A stretch of 64,000 nt of DNA from Rhizobium sp. Q54. GTDB taxonomy: Bacteria; Pseudomonadota; Alphaproteobacteria; SHVZ01. How positions within the stretch are numbered: the stretch's first letter is position 1; every line of letters begins with the position of its first letter. Shown here piece by piece: positions 52,091-61,521 of this stretch. Under the pieces are notes generated by a model, which was given only the letters and a program-made list of their open reading frames with translations, did no database searches and had not been told where the DNA came from. Location: assembly GCA_945871425.1 (NCBI GenBank), contig CAMBVS010000002.1, positions 47,086 through 111,085 of the forward strand. The letters run 5' to 3'. The position numbers and the translations under genes were made by a program.

Positions 52091-52496
52091 GTGCACGGCG
52101 CCCGCGAGCTACCGGACGTCCCCGTCGAAAGCTACAATCTCGAGATCCGCGACGAAGAAGGCTTCATCGGCGATCGCGCCAGCGGCCGGGCCTTTCGCGC
52201 GACCTTCGACAAGATCCGGGCCGGGGCGCGCAAGGTCGGCGACGACCCCTTCGGTGATGCGTCGAGCGCCGCGCTCGAGAAGAAGTCCCTCGACAAGCTG
52301 CTGCTGAAAGGCGGCCCCGTCGCGGCCGGAATCGTGCATGCACAACGACGCCGTGGTTCAGGGCCTGAGCGAGGCGCCGAACATGCAGGACGTCAGTCGC
52401 TGGGGCGTGCTGACGATCGGCACCGGCATCGACAATGCGAGCTTCACCAACCGCAAGCCGGCATCGACGAACGCCGGGCGTCAGGCCTCGAGCTGA
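52091..52496 (+). pseudogene. decayed ROK-family protein gene with internal deletion
   Basis: From GTG 52091 the frame reads ARELPDVPVESYNLEIRDEEGFIGDRASGRAFRATFDKIR and KKSLDKLLLKGGPVAAGIVHA, the N-terminal region of an alphaproteobacterial ROK subgroup as I recall it. At about 52335 the similarity jumps to another frame. From ATG 52338 the frame reads MHNDAVVQGLSEAPNMQDVSRWGVLTIGTGIDNASFTNR, a late part of the same family, and stops at 52494-52496. The middle, including the sugar-kinase DIGGT core, is missing. The junction shares the short repeat TGCA, consistent with microhomology deletion. No functional product is expected. Confidence 0.7.
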
Positions 52497-53275
52497 TCGA
52501 CGATCCGGCCTTCGGGGTCGAAGGCACAGGCGATCAGCGTGCCGCCGAAGCCGGCTCCGCCGTCGATCGTCGCCGTGAACGGCGTAGTAACCACTCCCGG
52601 ATGCTGGCGATCGTAGCCGCGGACGACCACGGCGAACTCGCCATAGGGCTCATCCATCTGCGGGAAGGCCGGGCTGCCCCACCAGAAGCTGTCGATCTGG
52701 GCGTTCAGCGGCCGCGAGGGATCGATGCCGGCATGGCAGAACAGAAGCCTGCCGCCGGTCGCAGCCCGCCTCAGACCGGAGAAGAACGGGTCATGGCCAG
52801 GACGGGCACGGACCGCGTCGCGGAGACGGCTGGTCCAACGGCCGATCGCCAGCGGGCCGTCACGCGCCGCCATCCGCCCCTGATCGGCACTCGATCCGTA
52901 GGCGCCGAGCGTCGCGCCGACGCCATGCTCCAGCATCCAGGCGAGAACACCGCGCGGATCGGTCGCGAACTGCAATTGCAGAAGCTTGTGCCACATCTCC
53001 TCCTGGGCGCCGCGGAGATAGGCCAGATCGCAGACCATAGCGTGTCGTCGCGCGAGAAAGGCCAGGCGGAAACGGAGGAGTTCCTCGATGGTCTCGGCGG
53101 CTGCGGCACCGTGGCCCACGTAGTTGCCGAGATAGACCAGCCGGTCGTCCGCCGCGAGCCGGGACGCGAGGCCGTCATGGAGCCGGCGAAGCCGCTCGAC
53201 CTCGCCATGGATCGAGGCGACCGCCCAAAGGCGGCCCCCCGTCCTGAGCTCCGCAAACTTATCCCGTTCGGCCAT
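52481..53275 (-). CDS. PPP-type serine/threonine phosphatase-like protein lacking metal ligands
   Basis: This 264-residue protein has the outline of a PPP phosphatase with its motifs altered. GDIHG is ASIHG (residues 20-24), GDYVDRG is GNYVGHG (50-56), and GNHE is CDLA (around 82-85). A late LFCHAGIDP still resembles the conserved His region, and the sequence ends with a GGTLIACAFDPEG beta segment. Most metal-binding Asp, Asn and His residues are therefore replaced and catalysis is unlikely. GC-rich third codon positions and a full-length frame argue against a dead gene, so it may be a pseudoenzyme. It is downstream of carD (21-base gap) in the same direction. Its 3' end overlaps the ROK remnant. 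Confidence 0.7.
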   Translation of the reverse strand: MAERDKFAELRTGGRLWAVASIHGEVERLRRLHDGLASRLAADDRLVYLGNYVGHGAAAAETIEELLRFRLAFLARRHAMVCDLAYLRGAQEEMWHKLLQLQFATDPRGVLAWMLEHGVGATLGAYGSSADQGRMAARDGPLAIGRWTSRLRDAVRARPGHDPFFSGLRRAATGGRLLFCHAGIDPSRPLNAQIDSFWWGSPAFPQMDEPYGEFAVVVRGYDRQHPGVVTTPFTATIDGGAGFGGTLIACAFDPEGRIVDQLEA

Positions 53276-53296
53276 GCGCCGGCAGGGTCACCCGCC

Positions 53297-54388
53297 TCAG
53301 GCTGCCCGCAGCATCTGCTCCAGCCGCTGCGCCGCGGTCGTCTCGTCGATCTTCTCGATCACCGCGAATTCGCGGGCGAGGCGATCAAGCGCGGCCTGGT
53401 AGATCTGGCGCTCGGAGTAGGACTGATCCGGCTGGCCGGCATTGCGGTAGAGGTCGCGGACCACCTCGGCGATCGAGTTGGGATCGCCCGAGTTGATCTT
53501 GGCCTCGTATTCCTGAGCGCGGCGGCTCCACATGGTACGGCGGGCGCGCGAGCGGCCCTTGAGCCGGGTCAGCGCCGCCAGCATCTCCTTGCGGGTCGCG
53601 AGCTTGCGAAGGCCGGAGGTCCTGACCTTGGCGATCGGCAGCCTCAACGTCATCCGGTCCTTCTCGAAGGTGATGACGAAAAGGTGCAATTCCTGGCCGG
53701 CGATCAGCTGGGTCTCGGTCTCGACGATGCGGCCGACGCCGTGGGTCGGATAGACCACGTGGTCGCCGGTGGCGAAACCCGACGCCCGAATCAGCGTCAC
53801 CAGCTTGGCCGACTCGCCGGCGGCCGACGGCCTGGGAGCTCCCGAGAGCGGCGGCGCCGACGGTGCCGGCTTGACCAAGATCGCAGGCTGACCGGGCACG
53901 GCCACGACCGGCGGCCTTACCGGGCTCGAGGCCATCGTCATCGACCGAGGGGCGGAACCGCCCTTCGCCATGCCGTTGGTGCCGACGGGCTTCGCCGCGA
54001 TAGCCGGCTTGGGCGGAGGCCCCTTGGCGACCGGCGCTGCCTTGACGGCCTCAGGCTTCTTCGCCGCCTGGCCGTTCACTTTGTCGGGAGCGCGGGCGAC
54101 CGACTCGACCTTCTTCGGTGCAACCTTCTTCTCGGGGGTCTTCTTCGCCTCGACCTTGCGAACGACCGGCGCCGTCTTCTTCGCCTGCACCTTGGCCGGC
54201 GCTGGCTTCTTTGCCTGAACGGCAGTCTTCTTCTTCTTCACCGGAACCGACTTTCCTTGCGATTTCTTGCCAGGCGCCTTCGCGGCAGAATTCGCCGGCT
54301 TGGCCGTCTTCTTCGGCTTCGCAGAGGACGCGGACTTCGACTTCTTTGCCGCCGCAGGCGCCTTGGCCTTGGCCTTTTTGGTGCTCAT
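53297..54388 (-). CDS. carD: CarD family transcriptional regulator with long basic N-terminal tail
   Basis: This 363-residue protein ends with a normal CarD/CdnL module of about 165 residues: FATGDHVVYPTHGVGRIVETETQLIAGQELHLFVITFEKDRMTLRLPIAKV (RNA polymerase-interacting Tudor-like domain), then the helical DNA-binding part with the promoter-wedging Trp in RRTMWSRRAQEYEAKI. It is preceded by about 200 residues rich in Lys, Ala and Pro (AKKxxAP repeats). CarD stabilises open complexes at promoters, especially of rRNA genes. The basic tail looks like a histone H1 tail and may add non-specific DNA or RNA binding. The start MSTKKAKAK at 54388 is chosen over a frame extension. Confidence 0.92.
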   Translation of the reverse strand: MSTKKAKAKAPAAAKKSKSASSAKPKKTAKPANSAAKAPGKKSQGKSVPVKKKKTAVQAKKPAPAKVQAKKTAPVVRKVEAKKTPEKKVAPKKVESVARAPDKVNGQAAKKPEAVKAAPVAKGPPPKPAIAAKPVGTNGMAKGGSAPRSMTMASSPVRPPVVAVPGQPAILVKPAPSAPPLSGAPRPSAAGESAKLVTLIRASGFATGDHVVYPTHGVGRIVETETQLIAGQELHLFVITFEKDRMTLRLPIAKVRTSGLRKLATRKEMLAALTRLKGRSRARRTMWSRRAQEYEAKINSGDPNSIAEVVRDLYRNAGQPDQSYSERQIYQAALDRLAREFAVIEKIDETTAAQRLEQMLRAA

Positions 54389-54767
54389 TGCTGCTCCAAC
54401 CCTCTCGCTCGCACGCGTCGCAACGCGGTCAAGAACCCCGTCGGCAGCGGCACACGCCACCCGCCGATCCCCCCGCTAGCTATAAGCAGTTCGGAAAAAG
54501 AGACTGCAGCCGTATCCCTGGCTTAAATCCGCAGCCCCTTTCGTATTCATCTAGAGAATATGTATAGCACAATTTTCCGCTAATTTCCAGATGCCAGCGC
54601 CAAGAAGTCGCGGGAGAACTCTAACTCAACACACGCAAACCCGTGATTTATCGGCATTTACGTCTTGACACCCGCAACATCTGGCGAGCGGATCTCGTCC
54701 CGCGACTAGATCCGGACAGCTGCGTTCTGAGATCTATGCTGAGAGATGGGGTCGATGGGCGGCGGCG
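54389..54767. promoter_or_regulatory. intergenic region upstream of carD
   Basis: This 379-base gap lies between fdxA (ends 54768) and carD (starts 54388), both leftward. It is AT-richer from about 54480 to 54690 and must contain the carD promoter. I could not single out a -35/-10 pair, and I see no small gene, hairpin or repeat in it. Confidence 0.4.
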
Positions 54768-55103
54768 TCAACGCTTGGCGGGTGCCGCACTGAAGAACTT
54801 TTCGAACTTGCCCTCTACGCCTTTGAACGAATCGGCGTCGGCCGGCGCCGGGGCCTTGCGGGTGATGTTCGGCCATTGTTCCGCATACTGCCGGTTCATC
54901 TCGACCCACTTCTCCGCCCCCGAGGTCGTGTCCGGGGTGATCGCCTCGGCCGGGCACTCGGGCTCGCAGACCCCGCAATCGATGCACTCGTCCGGGTGGA
55001 TGACCAGCATGTTCTCGCCCTCGTAGAAGCAGTCCACCGGACAGACTTCGACGCAGTCCATGTACTTGCACTTGATGCAGGCTTCATTCACGACATAGGT
55101 CAT
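54768..55103 (-). CDS. fdxA: seven-iron ferredoxin
   Basis: This 111-residue ferredoxin of the Azotobacter FdI/FdxA type has [19 protein letters not shown] followed by [18 protein letters not shown]. The arrangement gives one 3Fe-4S and one 4Fe-4S cluster. [22 protein letters not shown] is the usual beginning, and the tail [26 protein letters not shown] is typical of alphaproteobacterial FdxA. It is an electron carrier in the cytoplasm. The start at 55103 is chosen because an in-frame extension would add unrelated residues. In many alphaproteobacteria it lies between an S4 protein and carD; here the S4 gene is about 3.4 kb away. Confidence 0.95.
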   Translation of the reverse strand: MTYVVNEACIKCKYMDCVEVCPVDCFYEGENMLVIHPDECIDCGVCEPECPAEAITPDTTSGAEKWVEMNRQYAEQWPNITRKAPAPADADSFKGVEGKFEKFFSAAPAKR

Positions 55104-55170
55104 CGCCGATCTCCGGTGGGGCGCAGGACATCGCATCCGGGAGGTGTGCCGGGATGCTGCGGGAGGAGGC

Positions 55171-55199
55171 TTGGCCGCGCCAAGGCGGCTCCATATAGC
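55171..55199 (+). promoter_or_regulatory. candidate promoter of the class V aminotransferase gene
   Basis: TTGGCC (55171-55176) and TATAGC (55194-55199) are separated by 17 bases. The -10 matches four of six consensus bases and the -35 three of six. The transcript would start near 55206, about 75 bases before the ATG at 55282. The minus strand of the same region also has a TATATG-like box that could serve fdxA. Confidence 0.35.
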
Positions 55200-55281
55200 A
55201 TCGGTCGCTGCGGGTGAAAACGCCTGCCGCTTGCCCCTCGCTCTGGTAGGGTTTTCACCTCTTCAGCCACTCCCTGCCGCC

Positions 55282-56463
55282 ATGACCGCCTTCGACCTCG
55301 CCCGGGCACGCGCCGAAACGCCCGGCGTCCGGACCGTCACCCATCTCAACAACGCCGGTGCGGCCCTGATGCCGGCGCCGGTGCTAGCCGCGGTCATCGG
55401 CCATCTCGAACGCGAATCGACAATCGGCGGCTACGAGGCCCATGCCGCAGCCGAGGCGGCGATCGAGGAGACCTATACGAAGGCTGCGGGCCTGATCGGC
55501 GGCCGGCCCGAAGAAATCGCCTTCATCGAAAATGCGACACGTGCCTGGGACATGGCGTTCTACGGCCTCGCCTTCGCCGCCGGCGACCGCATCCTCACCG
55601 GCGCCCATGAATACGTCAGCAACTACCTCGCCTACCTGCAGGTCGCGCGGCGCACCGGGGCGGTGATCGAGGTCGTTCCCAACGACGAAAGCGGCCAGAT
55701 CTCGGTCGACGCGCTCGCGCGGATGATCGACCGCCGGGTCAAGCTGATCGGTCTGACGCATGTACCGACCAATGGCGGCGTGGTCAATCCGGCGGCCGCG
55801 GTCGGCCGCATCGCGCGATCCGCCGGCATCCCCTATCTGCTCGATGCCTGCCAGTCGGTCGGGCAGATGCCGATCGATGTCGAGGCCATCGGCTGCGACA
55901 TGCTGTCGACGACGGGCCGCAAGTACCTGCGAGGACCGCGCGGCACCGGCCTCCTCTTCGTCAGGAGCGACTTCCTCGAGCGGATCGAGCCGCCGATGGT
56001 CGACACCCATGCCGCCGCATGGCCCACGCGCAGCACCTATGTACTGAGGCCCGATGCGCGCCGCTTCGAGAACTGGGAGACGAGCTACGCGCTCCGCCTC
56101 GGCCTAGGTGCCGCCATCGACTACGCCGCCGCCTGGGGCCTGGACGCGATCTACGTCCGGGTGCAGGCGCTCGCTGATGATTTCCGCCGACGTCTTGCCG
56201 AGATCCGAGGCGGGGTCGTCCGCGACCACGGCCGCGAGCGCTGCGGCATCGTCACCTTCACCGTCGACGGAAAGTCGGCGGAGGAGGTGAAGGCGGCGCT
56301 CGCAGCCCGAGGCATCAACGTCTCCACCACCACGGTCAACGGCACGCGTGTCGACATGGAGCAGCGCGGGCTCACCGCGATGACCCGCGCCTCCCTTCAC
56401 TACTACAACAGCGAGGACGAGGTGATGCGGGTGGCCGCCGCGGTCGAAACGCTCGCCGCCTAA
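55282..56463 (+). CDS. class V aminotransferase (cysteine desulfurase-like fold)
   Basis: This 393-residue PLP enzyme shows HLNNAGAALMPAPVLAAV at the start, ENATRAWDMAFYGLAFAAGDRIL, the PLP-holding DACQSVGQMPIDVEAIGCDML, and the Schiff-base Lys in TTGRKYLRGPRGTGLLFV. The C-terminal segment GINVSTTTVNGTRVDMEQRGL...ASLHYYNSEDEV matches the EgtE/isopenicillin-N-epimerase-like branch rather than NifS/IscS, which carry a reactive Cys loop not seen here. The reaction is not certain: C-S lyase, epimerase or transaminase. It is convergent with the TPR-OGT gene, the stops interlocking at 56460-56463. Confidence 0.85.
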   Translation: MTAFDLARARAETPGVRTVTHLNNAGAALMPAPVLAAVIGHLERESTIGGYEAHAAAEAAIEETYTKAAGLIGGRPEEIAFIENATRAWDMAFYGLAFAAGDRILTGAHEYVSNYLAYLQVARRTGAVIEVVPNDESGQISVDALARMIDRRVKLIGLTHVPTNGGVVNPAAAVGRIARSAGIPYLLDACQSVGQMPIDVEAIGCDMLSTTGRKYLRGPRGTGLLFVRSDFLERIEPPMVDTHAAAWPTRSTYVLRPDARRFENWETSYALRLGLGAAIDYAAAWGLDAIYVRVQALADDFRRRLAEIRGGVVRDHGRERCGIVTFTVDGKSAEEVKAALAARGINVSTTTVNGTRVDMEQRGLTAMTRASLHYYNSEDEVMRVAAAVETLAA

Positions 56464-58307
56464 GGCGTTACCCCGCAGCACCGGCGCCACATCTCGCGAT
56501 AGGCCTGCTCGACCGCACGGGCATGGTCCTCCGGGCGGCAGAGGGGCGAGGCGGCGACGCGGTCGCGAAGCCCGGCACGGAGCCCGGCCAGACGCGGGCG
56601 ATCGGCGGCAAGCCCGGCGGCAATCCGCACATAGGCATCGGCATCGGCGGCAACGAGCTCAGGAAGGCCGACAGCGGACAACAGGCTCGCGCCGACCCGG
56701 CCGGCGAAGCAGGAACCGGCCAGCGCGACGACCGGAAGTCCCATCCACAGCGCCTCGAAGCTCGTGGTCGAGCCGTTGAAGGGAAACGGGTCCAGCGCGA
56801 TATCGGCCTCCCCGAGCCGCGCCAGATGATCGGCGTGACCGCGGCTGTCCGAAACGAAGACCAAGCGGTTCCGGCCGACGCCGTGGGCCGCGAATTGCTG
56901 CTCCTGACGCAGCCGCGTCACCGGATCGGAGAACGCATCGGAAAACTTCAGAACCAACGACGACTGAGGGACCGCAGCGAGCACCCGGCTCCAGAGCGTA
57001 ATCGTCTCGGGGCTCAGCTTGGCCGGATTGTTGGCGGAGATGAACATCGTCATGTCTCGCCCGAGGGGTTGCGGGCGTACCGGCGCCGCCGCCGGCGGCG
57101 TGTGGAGGTAAAAGCACGGCAGGCGCACCAGGGTCTCGACGAAACGCTCCGGCGTGTCCGGCGGGTGAAGCACGGCGTCGGTCAGCCAATAGCCGATCTC
57201 GGCCATCCCGGAGGTGCCGAGATCGTGCGCGCTCACGATCACCGGCGCCGGCCGGAACGCCGCGACCAGCGGCCGGTTGTCGCCGGTATGCGCCCCCAGG
57301 ATCACGAGGATGTCGACCTGGTCCTGCCGGATCCGCGCGGCGATGGACTCATCGTCGGCCAGCGTGAGATCGTTCCAGAGATCCGCCGATCGTCGCAGGC
57401 GTTCGGTGGCCTCATCGGCCCCTGGTGTCACCGAATAGAGCGCTACCTCGAAGGCCGACCGGTCGTGGCAGCGGACGAGCCCCTCGACATTGCGGGCGAC
57501 CGGATGCGCGCGGAAGTCCGACGAGAGATAGCCGATGCGCAGACGGCGGCCGGGATCCGGGTTCTTCGGCTCGACGGCCATCGGCCGTGCGTCCATCCGG
57601 CCGTGACGGGCCGCCCACCGCGCAGCTTCGTTGGCACGGCGCCGATTGCCATAGTCGGCACGATAGGCCAAGGCGAAGAGCAGGTGGCTGTGGACGCGCG
57701 CATCTCCAGGCACGAGCGCCAGGGTCCGCCGGAAGAGCCCGATCGCCGTCTCGACGTCCCCACGCCCCTGCGCCAGGACTCCCTCGTTGTAGATCGCCCG
57801 GGCGAAGTTCGGCGCCATCACCAGGGTCACGCGGTAGGCCGACCGAGCCTCCGCTTTGCGGCCGATCCCTTCCAGTGCTGCGCCGAGATTGAGCAAGGTC
57901 GGAGGCTCCGGCCCCGCCAGGCGGAGCGTGCGCATCAGCGCGTCGATCGCCGGCTGAAACCGTCCCTCATGGAGCAGGCAGACCCCGAGATTGGCATGTG
58001 CCGGCGGGAAGGCGGGTTGAACGGCGAGCGCACTTCTAAGGAGACGCCGCGCCCGCACGAGCTCGCCGCGCTCGACCAGAACCCCCGCGGCATTGGCTCC
58101 TGCGGCCGCATCTCCGGGCGCGACGGCAAGGACCCGGAGATTGCATACGAGCGTCGGTCGCCCGGTCGCATGAGCCACCAGACCCTGAAGAAACAGCGAG
58201 TCGATCTCGGCGGGCGATCCGGCAAGACGCCGTTTGAGTCGGACGGCGGCGGACGAGAAGCGCCCACCCTCGATATCTCCGACGACGTCCGCCAGCTCGA
58301 TACTCAA
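56460..58307 (-). CDS. TPR protein with O-GlcNAc transferase (OGT/SPINDLY-type) domain
   Basis: This 615-residue cytoplasmic protein has about six TPR units in residues 10-235 (for example AHANLGVCLLHEGRFQPAIDALMRTL and ARAIYNEGVLAQGRGDVETAIGLFRRTL). The GT41-type catalytic region follows: RLRIGYLSSDFRAHPVARNVEGLVRCHDRSAFEVALYSVTP, MTMFISANNPAKLSPETITLW and ADIALDPFPFNGSTTSFEALWMGLPVVALAGSCFAGRVGASLL. Such proteins add sugar to Ser/Thr residues, using UDP-GlcNAc or other nucleotide sugars. The acceptor is not known. It is convergent with the aminotransferase gene. Together they separate hslR-like and fdxA genes that usually are close. Confidence 0.9.
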   Translation of the reverse strand: MSIELADVVGDIEGGRFSSAAVRLKRRLAGSPAEIDSLFLQGLVAHATGRPTLVCNLRVLAVAPGDAAAGANAAGVLVERGELVRARRLLRSALAVQPAFPPAHANLGVCLLHEGRFQPAIDALMRTLRLAGPEPPTLLNLGAALEGIGRKAEARSAYRVTLVMAPNFARAIYNEGVLAQGRGDVETAIGLFRRTLALVPGDARVHSHLLFALAYRADYGNRRRANEAARWAARHGRMDARPMAVEPKNPDPGRRLRIGYLSSDFRAHPVARNVEGLVRCHDRSAFEVALYSVTPGADEATERLRRSADLWNDLTLADDESIAARIRQDQVDILVILGAHTGDNRPLVAAFRPAPVIVSAHDLGTSGMAEIGYWLTDAVLHPPDTPERFVETLVRLPCFYLHTPPAAAPVRPQPLGRDMTMFISANNPAKLSPETITLWSRVLAAVPQSSLVLKFSDAFSDPVTRLRQEQQFAAHGVGRNRLVFVSDSRGHADHLARLGEADIALDPFPFNGSTTSFEALWMGLPVVALAGSCFAGRVGASLLSAVGLPELVAADADAYVRIAAGLAADRPRLAGLRAGLRDRVAASPLCRPEDHARAVEQAYREMWRRCCGVTP

Positions 58308-58459
58308 GCGAAAATCTCGCCTCCTGAAGGGCCCGCACTATAGACAGCGAGAGGATCGGACAGAATGCGGCAGAGCGCTGCCGGTGCGAATGAAATCCGG
58401 CAACGTCGCGACCCGCTGTTTCCTGATGATGGACAAATCCTATCGGCCGCCTCGAGGAC

Positions 58460-58528
58460 ATGGAGATTTTCGCCCGCGTCGTCGAGGCCGAGAGCTTCGC
58501 CGGTGCCGCGCGGCGACTCGCGTTCTAG
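58460..58528 (+). pseudogene. LysR-family regulator, N-terminal remnant
   Basis: A 22-codon frame reads MEIFARVVEAESFAGAARRLAF and then TAG. Upstream, in frame, RLED precedes the Met. This is the N-terminal part of the LysR helix-turn-helix ('MeiFvrVveagSFsaAArrLg.S'); the second half of the motif and the effector domain are missing. The stop interlocks with the stop of the convergent S4 protein gene (CTAG 58525-58528). It is a fragment left by a deletion, not a working gene. The remaining bases of the gap (58308-58459) hold nothing else I can identify. Confidence 0.6.
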
Positions 58529-58907
58529 CTCTCGTTCATGAGCCTGTCGATCGCCCGGCGCTCGGCCTTGGTCGGTCGGCCGGCGCCCGCATCGCGCGTT
58601 CCCGGCAATGGCGGCGCTTCGGCGCTTCCGGCAACACGCGGCACCGGCGGGGAGAGATCGGCATAGAGCGCGCGTGCCTCCTCGGCCGGGCCCCGGCGCA
58701 CGCCGAGCGCCTGCACCTCGATCACCCGGATATGCGGCCCCAGCGGGAATGTCAGGACGTCGCCGACCCTGATCGCCTGGCTCGGCTTCGCCACCACGCG
58801 CCCTGAAACCCGCACCCGGCCGCCGGCGCAGAGCTCGGCCGCCATGGTCCGGCTCTTGAGGAAGCGGGCGAACCACAACCATTTGTCGAGGCGGAGCTGC
58901 TCCCCCG

Positions 58908-58911
<4 letters not shown>
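58525..58911 (-). CDS. S4 domain RNA-binding protein, Hsp15-like
   Basis: This 128-residue protein begins EQLRLDKWLWFARFLKSRTMAAELCAGGRVRVSGRVVAKPSQAIRVGDVLTF. This is a complete S4 domain of the Hsp15 (HslR) type; Hsp15 binds free 50S subunits carrying nascent chains after heat shock. A basic C-terminus with GRPTKAERRAIDRLM is typical of alphaproteobacterial members. It overlaps the helicase gene by four bases (ATGA), forming a conserved two-gene unit. The last residues are NES at the junction with the LysR remnant. Confidence 0.88.
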
Positions 58912-61391
<2,480 letters not shown>

Positions 61392-61444
61392 GACCAAGAA
61401 GATCGGTCTTCCCGCGCCCGTCCGCAAGACGCCGCATCAGAGCC

Positions 61445-61472
61445 CTTGCGCGATGAGGGGTCATTCCCATAT
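61445..61472 (+). promoter_or_regulatory. sigma-32 (RpoH)-type heat-shock promoter of htpG
   Basis: CTTGCGC (61445-61451) and CCCATAT (61466-61472) are separated by 14 bases, matching the CTTGAAA/CCCCATNT heat-shock consensus and its spacing well. The transcript would start near 61480, giving about 40 bases of leader before the htpG ATG at 61522. This agrees with HtpG being a known RpoH target. It was found by eye and is not tested. Confidence 0.6.
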
Positions 61473-61521
61473 GTGGCGGCGATTCACCTAACTTCATTTC
61501 CGAGAATCGCCGAGGCCGCCC

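Noticed and set aside
52497..54526. Continuation of the ROK frame as one large plus-strand protein through the carD region
   Set aside because: Beyond the ROK remnant it is only an antisense reading of the phosphatase-like and carD genes with repetitive Arg/Leu/Gly content.
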